From the NCBI RefSeq assembly GCF_003206155.1, contig NZ_PZJV01000006.1:60924-124923 (forward strand): DNA of 64,000 bases. The letters run 5' to 3'. Source of the DNA: Salinicola halophilus (lineage in GTDB: Bacteria; Pseudomonadota; Gammaproteobacteria; Pseudomonadales; Halomonadaceae). Every line of letters starts with the position of its first letter. The stretch's first letter is position 1. Made by a program: the position numbers and the translations under genes. Positions 38,706 through 49,189 of this stretch are shown here, one piece after another. Under the pieces are notes generated by a model. That model had not been told where the DNA came from. It was given only the letters and a program-made list of their open reading frames with translations, and made no database searches.

Positions 38706-39989
38706 TCACTCCCCGCCGAGCGAGGGCAGCAACAGCGAGATCTGCGGGAAGAGGATCAGGATCAGGGTCGCCAGCAGCAGAATGAAGATGAACGGCGGCG
38801 TGCCCTTGATCACCTCGATGTAGGGGCGTCGAAAGACCGCGATGGCGGTAAAAATGTCGCAACCGAACGGCGGCGTGGCGGAGCCGATCGCTGCCTGGAG
38901 CGTGACGATGACCCCGACGTGGATCGGATCGAGCCCAGTGGACTGCACCAGCGGCTTGAAGATGGGCACCAGGATCAGAATCACCACGATCGGATCGACG
39001 AACATGCAGCCGACGAAGAACGCCGCCGCGATCAGCAGCAGCGCCAGGAACTGATTGTCGCCGATGGCCTCGATCAATGGCCCGAGGATCTGATTGGGCA
39101 CCCCCGCCGTCCCCAGCGCCTGGGAGAACGCCGCGCCGATCGCCACCAGAATGAACACCACCGCCGTGATCAAGCCGGTGGAGAGCGCAAGACCGCCAAG
39201 GTCGCGAATCGTCACCTGACGATAGATCACCACTTCCAGCAGCAGCGCGTAGGCCACCGCCACCGCCGAGGCCTCGACGGCGCTGAAAAAGCCGCCGTAG
39301 ATACCGCCCACCACCAGGATCGGGAAGCCGAGCGGCAGGATCACGCGACGGATCGCCTGCCCACGCTCCTTCCAGGTCGCCTTGGCTTCTGGCTCGATGC
39401 CCTTGATCCGCGAGTCGATCCAGCAGTAGATCGCGAACATCACCAGGATCAGCACCCCGGGCAGGATGCCGGCGAGAAACAGATCCCCGATGGAGGTCTG
39501 CATTGCCACGCCGTAGATGATGAAACCGATGCTCGGCGGAATCAGCAGGGCCACGTCGCTGGCGTTGATGATCAGCGCCAGCGTAAAGGCGTCGGAGTAG
39601 CCCTTCTTGAGCAGCCGTGGGCGCATCGGCCCGCCCATCGCCACCACGGTCGCCTGGGTCGACCCGGAAACCGCGCCGAACAGCGCACACGAGGCCGCCG
39701 TAGTGATCGGCAGTCCGCCGCGCAGGTGACGCGTGAAGGCATCGACCACGTCCAGCAGGCGGTTGGCGGTGTGGCCCTTGGTCAGAATGTCCGCGGCGAA
39801 GATGAACATCGGCACGGCCGCCAGCACCCAGCTCCCCACCCCGCTGATCATCCAGCTCACGGCCTGGTCGGGGCCGAAGAACGTCATCCCGGTGAACATC
39901 ATGTAGAGCGTGCCGGCCGCCAGCGGCACCATCATGGGAAAGCCCAGCAGCAGCAGCACCAGCATGATCAGGCCAAGACCTAGCAGCAT
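38706..39989 (-). CDS. dctM: TRAP transporter large permease subunit (DctM)
   Basis: DctM is the 12-helix Na+-coupled transport channel of a TRAP system. The 427 residues are hydrophobic throughout, starting MLLGLGLIMLVLLLLGFPMM. Family features include FFGPDQAVSWMISGVGSWVLAAVPMFIFAADI, GGLPITTAASCALFGAVSGSTQATVVAMG, and the later ATPPFGCDIFTAIAVFR. It starts 44 bp after dctQ on the same strand and converges on dctP. Confidence 0.93.
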   Translation of the reverse strand: MLLGLGLIMLVLLLLGFPMMVPLAAGTLYMMFTGMTFFGPDQAVSWMISGVGSWVLAAVPMFIFAADILTKGHTANRLLDVVDAFTRHLRGGLPITTAASCALFGAVSGSTQATVVAMGGPMRPRLLKKGYSDAFTLALIINASDVALLIPPSIGFIIYGVAMQTSIGDLFLAGILPGVLILVMFAIYCWIDSRIKGIEPEAKATWKERGQAIRRVILPLGFPILVVGGIYGGFFSAVEASAVAVAYALLLEVVIYRQVTIRDLGGLALSTGLITAVVFILVAIGAAFSQALGTAGVPNQILGPLIEAIGDNQFLALLLIAAAFFVGCMFVDPIVVILILVPIFKPLVQSTGLDPIHVGVIVTLQAAIGSATPPFGCDIFTAIAVFRRPYIEVIKGTPPFIFILLLATLILILFPQISLLLPSLGGE

Positions 39990-40033
39990 GAGAATCGTCC
40001 TTGTTGTCGTTGTGTTGCGTAAAGCACCACGTT

Positions 40034-40654
40034 TCAGTGCCCCCGGCCGGTCTCTTCGTCGTCGTCTTCCACCGCGATCGCGACCTCGTCGTAGGTCTCT
40101 TCCTCTGTCAGCGAACGCCAGACGCCGGGGCTGAGCATATTGCGCACGGCGGTCAGAACGTACTGGATGCCGGCCAGCGCGAAACCCACCGGCAGGGCAA
40201 GATAGACGATCCAGAAAGGAATCTGCAGCGAGGCGCTGGTGCGCCCGCGATCATGAAGCGCCATCACGTACTCGATGGACTTGTAGCAGAAGTAGAACAT
40301 CAGAAGCGCCGTTCCCAGCGAGATCACGATCAAGAGCGCCTTGCGCGCGCGTCCCTTCAGCTGGTCGTAGAAGGCGGACATGCTGATGTGACGCGCATGC
40401 CGCGCCGCGTAGCCAACACCCACGAAGGTGATCAGCACGATCAGCATTTCGGTGATTTCGTAGGTGCCGGCGATGCCCTGATTGAAAAGGATGTTGCCGA
40501 CCACGTGGGCGCTCATCAAAAGCGCCATGAACAGGATCGCCGTCGCGATCAGGGTGCGCTCGAGCAAGCCGAGTAGCCGATCGAACGCTAGCAGCGCGCC
40601 CAGCAGGCCCCTCGGACGGCGCTGGTCGCCCCGGGCTGGAGAGGTTGAGTCCAT
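40034..40654 (-). CDS. dctQ: TRAP transporter small permease subunit (DctQ)
   Basis: DctQ is the four-helix partner that pairs with DctM. The 206-residue protein has the helices expected (for example LIATAILFMALLMSAHVVGNILF), the conserved RHARHISMSAFYDQL loop, and a C-terminal acidic tail ending DDDEETGRGH. It is the first gene of the dctQM transcript, whose promoter lies in the gap before dtd. Confidence 0.9.
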   Translation of the reverse strand: MDSTSPARGDQRRPRGLLGALLAFDRLLGLLERTLIATAILFMALLMSAHVVGNILFNQGIAGTYEITEMLIVLITFVGVGYAARHARHISMSAFYDQLKGRARKALLIVISLGTALLMFYFCYKSIEYVMALHDRGRTSASLQIPFWIVYLALPVGFALAGIQYVLTAVRNMLSPGVWRSLTEEETYDEVAIAVEDDDEETGRGH

Positions 40655-40970
40655 GCGTGTTGTCCTTGTCGTGAATGTTTTCCTTCACCTGGAAAAGACG
40701 CGACAAGAGAGCAGCGCGAGACGGTGAATACGCTACATAGTCGTCCCGGCCATCCGTCTCGAAGCGACCTCTGTTATAACAAGAGCGCCGTCACCATTGC
40801 CACCGGATCACCGCGTCGGGGCGGGCGAAACCTGGCGCTCAGCCTTTTCAATCAGATCCCTCATGCTAGGCTTGGCACCGTTCCCTCGGGGGTCCCGGCC
40901 CGAACCTCTCGATCCAGACGGTTCGACCCGGACACCTCGATCCAGACTTCCCGACAGAGACGACACGACC
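40655..40970. other. dctQ-dtd intergenic region
   Basis: This 316-bp divergent spacer holds no convincing gene. TATAAC at 40775-40780 could be a -10 for rightward transcription, without a clear -35. CTCGATCCAGAC occurs twice (40908-40919 and 40936-40947) just before dtd. No hairpin with a T-tract is seen. Confidence 0.6.
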
Positions 40971-41408
40971 ATGCGAGCGCTCGTTCAACGCGTCACCCAG
41001 GCGTCGGTCACCGTCGGTGACACGGTGGTCGGCCGGATCGACCACGGCATGCTCGCGCTGATCGGCGTCGAGGCCGATGACGATGCCGCCCGCGCCGACA
41101 AATTGCTGCACAGGCTGCTGCACTATCGAATGTTCGCGGACGCCGACGGGCGCATGAACCACAACCTGCAGCAGGCCGAGGGCGGGCTGCTGCTGGTGTC
41201 GCAGTTCACGCTGGTCGCCGGTACCGACAAGGGGCTGCGCCCGAGCTTCTCCCGCGCCGCGCCGCCCGAGCACGGTCGCGCCCTGTTCGCGCACCTGGTC
41301 GCTGAAGCCGACGCCGCCTGGTCGCCGGTCGCGACCGGGCGCTTCGGCGCCGACATGCAGGTCGCCCTGGTCAACGATGGCCCGGTCACTTTTCTGCTCG
41401 AGACCTGA
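40971..41408 (+). CDS. dtd: D-aminoacyl-tRNA deacylase
   Basis: Dtd removes D-amino acids and glycine mischarged on tRNA. The 145-residue protein starts MRALVQRVTQASVTV. The active-site SQFTL motif is near residue 78 and the cross-subunit Gly-cisPro element is in NDGPVTFLLE near the C-terminus. The long in-frame extension upstream is composed of repeat-like, non-conserved sequence and is rejected. The gene is about 100 bp from the SDR gene downstream. Confidence 0.95.
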   Translation: MRALVQRVTQASVTVGDTVVGRIDHGMLALIGVEADDDAARADKLLHRLLHYRMFADADGRMNHNLQQAEGGLLLVSQFTLVAGTDKGLRPSFSRAAPPEHGRALFAHLVAEADAAWSPVATGRFGADMQVALVNDGPVTFLLET

Positions 41409-41514
41409 TCGACCCTGGCCAGCGTCGACGACAGCAGACCGATGCTTCACCCCACAGGGCCGGCCCGGCCGGCTACGATAACGGCCTCAGGCCATACAGA
41501 GGAAAGAGACGACG

Positions 41515-42291
41515 ATGACGATGCCTTTGGCCATCATTACCGGTGGCGCCCAGGGAATCGGTTGCGCAACGGTGGAACGGCTGCTCGAAGAGGGATGGCG
41601 GGTCGCCGCGCTGGACCGTGACCCGCAGGCGGTCGCCGAGCTCGACGAGCGCTTTCCCAACCAGCCGCTGTTCGCCATGGCGGTGGACGTGAGCGACGAA
41701 GCGCAGGTCAAGGAGGTGTTCCAGCATATCGGCGGCTGGCAGCGCGAGGGCGATCAGAGCGAAGGGATCGATCTGCTGGTCAACAACGCCGGCATCGCCG
41801 ACCCCGAGTGCGGCCCCATCGAGGATCTCTCGCTCGACAACTGGCGGCTCTGGCAGGAGAGCCACCTGACCGGCACCTTCCTCTGCACCCGGGCTGCGGT
41901 GCCGGGGCTGCGCAAGCGCCAGGGCGCGATCGTCAACATCGCCTCGACGCGGGCGCTGCAGTCCGAGCCGCACTGCGAGTCCTACGCCGCCGCCAAGGGT
42001 GGCCTGCTCTCGATGACCCATGCCCTGGCGGTGAGCCTGGGGCCGGACGTCCGCGTCAATGCCATCTGCCCCGGCTGGATCGAGACCGGGCCGTGGCAGA
42101 AGCGCGCGAACCGTACCCACCCCGAGCATCGTGACGTCGACCGGGAGCAGCATCCGGTGGGGCGGGTTGGCGAACCGGGTGACGTGGCCGCCACCATCGT
42201 CTTTCTCGCCAGTGACAAGGCCGGCTTTATCACCGGCCAGCACTTGAGCGTCGACGGCGGGATGACCAGGAAGATGATCTACGCCGACTAG
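41515..42291 (+). CDS. short-chain dehydrogenase/reductase
   Basis: This 258-residue protein is a classical SDR oxidoreductase. The dinucleotide-binding loop is TGGAQGIG near the N-terminus with Asp after beta-2 (ALDRD), which favours NAD(H). Other motifs are NNAGIAD, the catalytic serine in IVNIASTRA, and YAAAK with Tyr and Lys. The C-terminal half has RVNAICPGWIETG and GFITGQHLSVDGGM. The substrate is unknown. AGGAAAGAG precedes the ATG. It converges on chaB. Confidence 0.9.
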   Translation: MTMPLAIITGGAQGIGCATVERLLEEGWRVAALDRDPQAVAELDERFPNQPLFAMAVDVSDEAQVKEVFQHIGGWQREGDQSEGIDLLVNNAGIADPECGPIEDLSLDNWRLWQESHLTGTFLCTRAAVPGLRKRQGAIVNIASTRALQSEPHCESYAAAKGGLLSMTHALAVSLGPDVRVNAICPGWIETGPWQKRANRTHPEHRDVDREQHPVGRVGEPGDVAATIVFLASDKAGFITGQHLSVDGGMTRKMIYAD

Positions 42292-42320
42292 ACTCACCAG
42301 TAATGGACTGCGCTCGTAAC

Positions 42321-42551
42321 TCAATCTTTCGGGTGCCAGTAGCCGTCGCTGCCCTTCTTGTACTTCGATTCGACGGCCTTCCAGGCGACGGCATGAGCGG
42401 TCTCCTCGCGGGAGCTGTCGCCACGACGATCCTTGGCGTCCTTGTACTCTTCCCAGGCGCTGTTGAAGGCCTCCTGATAGATCGTGCGGGCGTGGGGCGG
42501 CAGCACCTTGCGGGCACTGTCGGGAATGTCGTCGCGAGTGTCGTAGGGCAT
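42321..42551 (-). CDS. chaB: ChaB family protein
   Basis: The 76-residue protein matches ChaB, named as a cation-transport regulator in E. coli although its function is unsettled. It shows the family pattern MPYDTRDDIPDSARKVLPPH, then IYQEAFNSAWEEYKD, SREETAHAVAWKAV and a final YWHPKD. No chaA antiporter gene is adjacent. It follows yheS on the same strand after 111 bp. Confidence 0.92.
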   Translation of the reverse strand: MPYDTRDDIPDSARKVLPPHARTIYQEAFNSAWEEYKDAKDRRGDSSREETAHAVAWKAVESKYKKGSDGYWHPKD

Positions 42552-42662
42552 GACGCCTCCTGAGAGCGGGGTTCGATACCGATCGGCTCATCGGCGCTTC
42601 GCGATCAGTGTAGACACCCGACAGCGGCCGCCGGCAAATTCCGCCGACGCCGCCTCTGCCTC

Positions 42663-44582
<1,920 letters not shown>

Positions 44583-44693
44583 GCCGGACTCCAGGGCGCG
44601 TCGAATGGGGCGCACAGTCTAACAGCCCGCCGCGCTCGAGACTCGGTGGCGAACCGCCGCTCAGTCCGGTGCCGCCGTTCTTCCCGGAGCCGC

Positions 44694-45203
44694 ATGTCCC
44701 ACGCCTCGCCTTCCCTCTGGTCCTTCGCCCTCGAGCGCTACGCCCGGCCCGGTGCCGAGGCGCTGTGTCTCGACCTTCAGGACACCCACGGTCTGGATGT
44801 CTGCGAGCTGCTCTGGGCCGCCTGGCTCGCCGAGCGCGGGCTCGCCGTCGCCGACGATGCGCCGGTGCGGCTGGAACCGATCCGCCACTGGCAGTCCGAC
44901 ATGACACAGGCCCTGCGCGAGCGCCGCCGGGCGTTGAAGCCCCTGACCGCTGCTACGCCCTCTCTCGAGGCGCTGCGTCAGGCGCTCAAGCGCGCCGAAC
45001 TCGAGGCCGAACGCGAGACGCTGCGGCGGCTGGAAACACTGTCGATGCCCTGGCCCCAGCCGACATCGACAGGGGTCGCGCTGGCGCTCGACAACTGCCG
45101 GTGCCTGGACGAACTCGATCCGCGTGCTTACCCCGCGTTACGCGAGCTGATGACGCGATGGCTCGAAAAATCGTCGGATGCGGAACCCAGCAGGCCTTGC
45201 TAG
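44694..45203 (+). CDS. TIGR02444 family protein
   Basis: This 169-residue protein belongs to a small family of unknown function found mainly in gammaproteobacteria, often beside the yheS ABC-F gene as here. It begins LWSFALERYARPGAEALCLDLQD and has DVCELLWAAWLAERG. The rest is helical with many Arg and Glu residues. No membrane segment or signal peptide is seen. GGAG lies 6 nt before the ATG. Confidence 0.88.
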   Translation: MSHASPSLWSFALERYARPGAEALCLDLQDTHGLDVCELLWAAWLAERGLAVADDAPVRLEPIRHWQSDMTQALRERRRALKPLTAATPSLEALRQALKRAELEAERETLRRLETLSMPWPQPTSTGVALALDNCRCLDELDPRAYPALRELMTRWLEKSSDAEPSRPC

Positions 45204-45301
45204 AGTCCTAGACCCGTGATCCCACCGATGTTTTACGCTTTTTCTCGGCGCTTTTTCGCGACATTGCCGACATCGGTTTCTCTTCAACGCAAGGAATTCG
45301 C

Positions 45302-46036
45302 ATGAAACGTTTGGTAACCGCCGTCGCTCTCGGCAGCCTCGTCACCCTGCCGCTGGCCGCCCTGGCGCAGGACAGCACCGATCTCGACAGCGATCAGGCA
45401 AAGCTCAGCTACAGCCTCGGCGCGACACTGGGCCAGGGCATGGCGCAGGATTTCGAAGAGCTCGACGTCGACGCCTTCGCCGCCGCCCTGCGCGATGTCT
45501 ATGACGACAACGACCTGCAGATGAACAAGGAGGCGATCGCCGCCACCCTCGAGCAGTATCAGCGCCAGCAGCAGGCCGAGCTCGCCGCCGAGCAGAAGGA
45601 GCTCGCCGAGGAGAACCGCAAGGCGAGCGAGGACTTCCTGGCCGAGAACGCCAAGAAGGACGGCGTCGAGACCACCGACTCCGGGCTGCAGTACGAAGAG
45701 CTCGAGTCCGGCGACGGCGAATCGCCGAGCCAGGACGACACGGTCAAGGTCAACTATGAAGGTACGCTGCCGGACGGCACCGTCTTCGACAGCTCCTACG
45801 AGCGCGGCGAGCCGACCTCGTTCAAAGTCGGCCAGGTGATTCCGGGCTGGCAGGAAGCGCTGGAAATGATGGAAGTCGGCGACACCTGGCGCGTCACGAT
45901 TCCGTCGGATCTCGCCTACGGCGCTGCCGGTACCGGCCCCAATGGTCCGATCGGCCCGAACCAGGCGCTGCAGTTCAAGGTCGAGCTGCTCGCGGTGAAT
46001 CCGGATCAGAACGACGACAGCGACAGCGACGACTGA
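45302..46036 (+). CDS. FKBP-type peptidyl-prolyl isomerase (Mip/FkpA type)
   Basis: This 244-residue exported isomerase should help fold envelope proteins. The signal peptide ends AALAQD. Residues about 25-125 form the N-terminal dimerization region, an Ala/Glu/Gln-rich helix with QYQRQQQAELAAEQKELAEE. The FKBP domain, about 135-235, shows VKVNYEGTLPDGTVFDSSYERG, the active-site VIPGWQEAL, and DLAYGAAGTG. The C-terminus is strongly acidic, as in halophile proteins. AAGGA precedes the ATG by 7 nt. Confidence 0.94.
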   Translation: MKRLVTAVALGSLVTLPLAALAQDSTDLDSDQAKLSYSLGATLGQGMAQDFEELDVDAFAAALRDVYDDNDLQMNKEAIAATLEQYQRQQQAELAAEQKELAEENRKASEDFLAENAKKDGVETTDSGLQYEELESGDGESPSQDDTVKVNYEGTLPDGTVFDSSYERGEPTSFKVGQVIPGWQEALEMMEVGDTWRVTIPSDLAYGAAGTGPNGPIGPNQALQFKVELLAVNPDQNDDSDSDD

Positions 46037-46064
46037 TCGCGCCGGCCAGTGTGACGAAGCCGCG

Positions 46065-46090
46065 AACGCCGACCCTCGGGTCGGCGTTTT
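46065..46090 (+). terminator. intrinsic terminator of the FKBP gene
   Basis: A 10-bp stem (AACGCCGACC / GGTCGGCGTT) with a CTCG loop is followed by TTTT, 28 bp beyond the stop codon. It also faces the end of the convergent unknown gene. Confidence 0.9.
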
Positions 46091-46129
46091 CGTGTCGGGC
46101 GACGGAGGAACGTCGCGGCAGACGCATCC

Positions 46130-46693
46130 TCAGCTGGCAATCCAGAGACAGCGCGCCGATACGCTCTGACGCGCCTCTCGGCGCTGCTTCGCCCGATTCA
46201 GCGAATCGGTATCGAAGTCGAACCAGCTTCCCCGCCGCCAATCGGCGCTCTCAACCGATACCTGCGCACGCCAGACGTCGATGTGATCGCTGCAGACGCC
46301 GAGATCGCCGTGGCCGACGTAAGTACCGTCGCCCTGGCGAGCGAGTGCGAAGCGCCGCGAATGGACATTGGCGTCGCGACCGATGAACTCGACACTGACG
46401 GCCTTCGGTTCGACCCCACTGACGTCGACCTCGAACACCAGCGCGTTCGCGTCACCCGCTTCGCGCAGCGAGAACGACAGCGCCGCTCCCAGCCCCAGTC
46501 CGGCGCTGCAGCCGGTGGCAGTCTGGAGACGCTGGCACCCTTGCGCCGGCGGATACCAGGTCACGTCGGTGGTGGTGTCGCGCAGGTAGTAGTCGAGCAG
46601 ATACCAGAGGGCGATCACGATCGTCGCCAGCGTCACCCCGATCAACAGGTTGAGCATGCGCGGGCGATGGGTTTCCTCTTCGTGGGCAAGCAT
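46130..46693 (-). CDS. membrane-anchored protein of unknown function
   Basis: I do not recognise this 187-residue protein. One hydrophobic helix lies at about 14-34 (LNLLIGVTLATIVIALWYLLDYYL), preceded by a short charged N-terminus, so the rest should face the periplasm. That part has several cysteines (for example QGCQRL, TGCSAG, GVCSDH), which could form disulfides, and beta-type sequence such as ALVFEVDVSGVEPKAVSVEF. It converges on the FKBP gene and is divergent from the AEC carrier. Confidence 0.7.
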   Translation of the reverse strand: MLAHEEETHRPRMLNLLIGVTLATIVIALWYLLDYYLRDTTTDVTWYPPAQGCQRLQTATGCSAGLGLGAALSFSLREAGDANALVFEVDVSGVEPKAVSVEFIGRDANVHSRRFALARQGDGTYVGHGDLGVCSDHIDVWRAQVSVESADWRRGSWFDFDTDSLNRAKQRREARQSVSARCLWIAS

Positions 46694-46824
46694 GGACTTT
46701 CGAAGACTCCAGGCGTTGAAGATTTGCCGGTAAACTCAAGATTCCCGCCATCGAGCGCGGTACCGGCGACGTCGGTCACGCAGCGCTTCACGCCGGCCGC
46801 CGATGTGCCTTTTCAGGACGCGCC

Positions 46825-47745
46825 ATGACCGATGTCGCCCACGCTCTCGGGCCTCTTTTCCTGCTGATTCTACTCGGAGCCGCCTTCGGGTGGGCACGTT
46901 TTCCCGGCGGCGATTTCTGGCCGCGGCTCGAACGCTTCGTTTACTACTTGCTGTTTCCCGCCATGCTGGTCTCCACGCTCGCCGAGGCCGAGGTCCATCG
47001 GGTACCGGTATTCGCGCTGGCCGCCGTCGTGCTCGGTGGCATGCTGACACTCTCCGTCGGGCTGTGGCTGTGGCGGAAACCCCTGGCGCTGGAGGCGCCG
47101 GCGTTCACTTCGGTCTTTCAGGGTACCGCCCGTTTCAATACCTACGTCGGCGTCGCAGGTGCCACAGCCCTCCACGGTCAGGCGGGGGCGACCGTGGCCG
47201 CCGTGGCGGTGGCGCTGATGGTGCCGCTGGCCAACGTGCTCTGCGTGCTCGCGTTCATCGCCTCCGGCACGCTGGGCCGCGCGAGTCTCGGTCAAAGCGC
47301 GCTGGCGCTGGGGCGCAACCCGCTGATACTCGCCTGCTTGATCGGCGTGGCGCTCAACGCCACCGGTCTGGGATTGCCGGGCTGGAGCGAGGCGGCGCTC
47401 GACCTGCTCGGCGGCGCCGCCCTGCCGCTGGGGCTGGTGGCGGTGGGCGTCGCACTCCGCCCCCAAGCGCTACTGCGCGCGGGCCGCGCCTTCTGGCTGT
47501 CGAGCGCGCTCAAGCTACTGGCGACGCCACTGATCGCCGTGGGACTCGCAGGCCTCGTCGGCCTGGAGGGCGTGAATCGAGACGTGGCGCTGCTCTTCGC
47601 CGCGCTGCCCACCGCGACCTCGGCGTACATTCTGGCGCGTCAGCTCGGCGGTGATGCCTCGCTGATGGCGGCGATCATCACCGGCCAGACGCTGCTCGCC
47701 GGGCTGACGCTACCGCTGTGGTTGCCGCTGTTGGGCGTGGGGTGA
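46825..47745 (+). CDS. AEC family transporter (auxin efflux carrier-like permease)
   Basis: This 306-residue membrane protein has the ten-helix inverted-repeat layout of the AEC (membrane transport protein/YfdV) family. It begins LGPLFLLILLGAAFGW and has FVYYLLFPAMLVSTLAEAE, FQGTARFNTYVGVAGATAL and PTATSAYILARQLGGDASLMAAIIT, the typical last repeat. Bacterial members move malate, malonate or amino acids; the substrate here is unknown. Confidence 0.88.
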   Translation: MTDVAHALGPLFLLILLGAAFGWARFPGGDFWPRLERFVYYLLFPAMLVSTLAEAEVHRVPVFALAAVVLGGMLTLSVGLWLWRKPLALEAPAFTSVFQGTARFNTYVGVAGATALHGQAGATVAAVAVALMVPLANVLCVLAFIASGTLGRASLGQSALALGRNPLILACLIGVALNATGLGLPGWSEAALDLLGGAALPLGLVAVGVALRPQALLRAGRAFWLSSALKLLATPLIAVGLAGLVGLEGVNRDVALLFAALPTATSAYILARQLGGDASLMAAIITGQTLLAGLTLPLWLPLLGVG

Positions 47746-47833
47746 GGGACGAGGGAAGCATGCCGAAAGCCGCAGGCTCGCGAACGGCATGAAGTCGCGA
47801 GCCAGATGCGAATAAAAAATATTCTCGTTACGC

Positions 47834-47863
47834 TTGCAATGCCAAATGAGAATGATTACTTTT
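47834..47863 (+). promoter_or_regulatory. Fur box and promoter upstream of the sRNA candidate
   Basis: AATGAGAATGATTACT at 47845-47860 agrees with 12 of the 16 corresponding positions of the Fur 19-bp consensus, and its AATGAGAATGATTA core is typical of iron-regulated promoters. TTGCAA (47834-47839) and TACTTT (47858-47863), 18 bp apart, could be -35 and -10, so bound Fur would cover the promoter. A second half-site, ATTCTC with AT-rich flank, lies at 47821-47826. No protein gene follows on the plus strand; the transcript would be the sRNA. Confidence 0.6.
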
Positions 47864-47867
47864 AAAC

Positions 47868-47984
47868 CGTGGCGTCGCCAAACGCCGCTAACCACAGCAG
47901 CGAATGTCAGGTTCCTGCCATGGTTATCTCCTCATCAAGCTAGTCACGGTCCTTCGTGCCGCCCTGCCCAGGGCGGCTTTTTTT
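47868..47984 (+). ncRNA. candidate Fur-regulated small RNA (PrrF/RyhB-like)
   Basis: A short transcript of about 117 nt is predicted between the Fur-box promoter and a strong intrinsic terminator. No open frame with a ribosome site fills it. The central part includes CCATGGTTATCTCCTCATC at 47917-47935, whose UCUCCUC is complementary to a Shine-Dalgarno sequence and so suits repression of mRNAs. From memory this central core and the length resemble PrrF of pseudomonads (Rfam RF00444), but I could not align them. Repression of non-essential iron proteins under iron starvation is the inferred role. The 5' end is an estimate. Confidence 0.6.
47958..47984 (+). terminator. intrinsic terminator of the sRNA candidate
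   Basis: An 8-bp GC-rich stem (GCCGCCCT / AGGGCGGC) with a GCCC loop is followed by seven T residues. It is 213 bp past the AEC carrier stop, with the Fur box in between, which argues that it serves a separate transcript. Confidence 0.92.
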
Positions 47985-48142
47985 CGTTCGCCATTCCGCT
48001 TCTGGCGTCCCGCTCGCCGTTATCGCTTCTGCCTGCCTTTACGAAACTCGCGGGCCGGGTCAGCGTCGGAACGCGCGACGATCGCTCGCGCTGCCGGGGA
48101 CGCTCTCGCCATTGCCGCGGCGCGTGACCGCGAACGGGAGAG

Positions 48143-49105
48143 CTACTGGCCCGGCCGGCGCGAGCCATTGGCCTTTGCGCCACGCCCGTTGCCGTGGCGC
48201 TCGCTCAGCGAGTCGGTCTGCCAGGGACCCCGCCCGTGCAGACGCTCTCGCAGCAGTGTCGCCAGCGCTTCGACGGCAGAGCGCGAGGTCGCCTCGATGG
48301 CACGGGCGAAGTGCAGCCGCGCCGTGCACTGGCGAAGCGCCGGCATGTCGTCCGCCTCACCGAGGGCGCGCATCGCGGTGGTCAGCCGCTCGCGGTCGAT
48401 CACGCCGATCGCCATGCCCGCCTCGATCGCCTTCTCCACGGCGTGAATGCTGGTGCTGGTAAAAAGCGCACGCCACGGTCGATGCGCGGTTTCCAGCGCA
48501 TCGATCGCCAGCTGACGATAGGGACACTCCACCGGATGCACGGCCAGCGGCAGGACGGGGTCGAGATGCAGTGCGCCGTAGCTGGGCGCGGCCCATACCG
48601 GCTCCGGATGCCACAGCGTCTCGCCGTGGGCGAGGCCCTCGGCGCCATCGAGCACGATGGCCAGATCGACCTGCTGACGCTTGAGGGCGCGAGCCAGACG
48701 CCCGCTGGTATCGGTGGTGACATCCAGCAGCACGCCGGGATAGCGCGCCATGAACTGCGGCAGGGTGTCGTCGAGCAGCTCGCGGGCGTAGTCCTCGGGA
48801 ATACCGAGGCGCACGCGTCCGCTCAGGCGCTCGCCGTTGAAGCGGCTGACCAGGGTATCGTGGACACGCAGCAGCTCCCGCGCCTCCCGCTGCAGGAGTT
48901 CGCCGCTCGGCGTCAACGTCACGCCGCGCGGGCCGCGCTCGAAGAGACGCGATTCGAGCTCCGTCTCCAGCCGTTTGATCTGCATGCTGATGGCGCTGAG
49001 CGTGCGGTGGCGAATCTCTGCCGCCGCCGCCAGCGAACCGCACTGAGCGACCACCTCGAACGTCCTGAGCAGCTCGAGATCCAGCGTCGCGCCGCCTTCA
49101 ATCAT
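48143..49105 (-). CDS. LysR family transcriptional regulator
   Basis: The 320-residue protein has the LysR winged-helix domain at about 9-66 (LDLELLRTFEVVAQCGSLAAAA, ISMQIKRLETELESRLFERG) and a periplasmic-binding-like effector domain. Residues about 300-320 form a basic Gly/Arg-rich tail. ATG 49105 is chosen: GAGGGG lies 6 nt upstream, and the longer frame adds 20 residues without similarity. It is divergent from an EamA exporter across 84 bp and probably controls it. The gap contains TTCGATTTATTGAA (49129-49142), a possible LysR site. Confidence 0.9.
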   Translation of the reverse strand: MIEGGATLDLELLRTFEVVAQCGSLAAAAEIRHRTLSAISMQIKRLETELESRLFERGPRGVTLTPSGELLQREARELLRVHDTLVSRFNGERLSGRVRLGIPEDYARELLDDTLPQFMARYPGVLLDVTTDTSGRLARALKRQQVDLAIVLDGAEGLAHGETLWHPEPVWAAPSYGALHLDPVLPLAVHPVECPYRQLAIDALETAHRPWRALFTSTSIHAVEKAIEAGMAIGVIDRERLTTAMRALGEADDMPALRQCTARLHFARAIEATSRSAVEALATLLRERLHGRGPWQTDSLSERHGNGRGAKANGSRRPGQ

Positions 49106-49189
49106 ATTGAACCCCTCATCAACATTTATTCGATTTATTGAACGCTGCCTCGGGACCAGACTCAAGCCCTAACGAGAGGGAGAGTCAAG

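Larger units (their letters stand above)
47746..48142. other. AEC carrier-LysR intergenic region holding an sRNA locus
   Basis: This 397-bp protein-free stretch contains an AT-rich patch (47810-47864), a Fur-box-like site, a candidate sRNA and a strong terminator, all listed separately. The remainder (47746-47810 and 47990-48142) shows no gene or repeat. Confidence 0.7.

Noticed and set aside
49129-49142. LysR operator TTCGATTTATTGAA
   Set aside because: It lies in the right gap but is an imperfect palindrome and does not have a clean T-N11-A spacing, so it is mentioned only as a possibility under the LysR gene.
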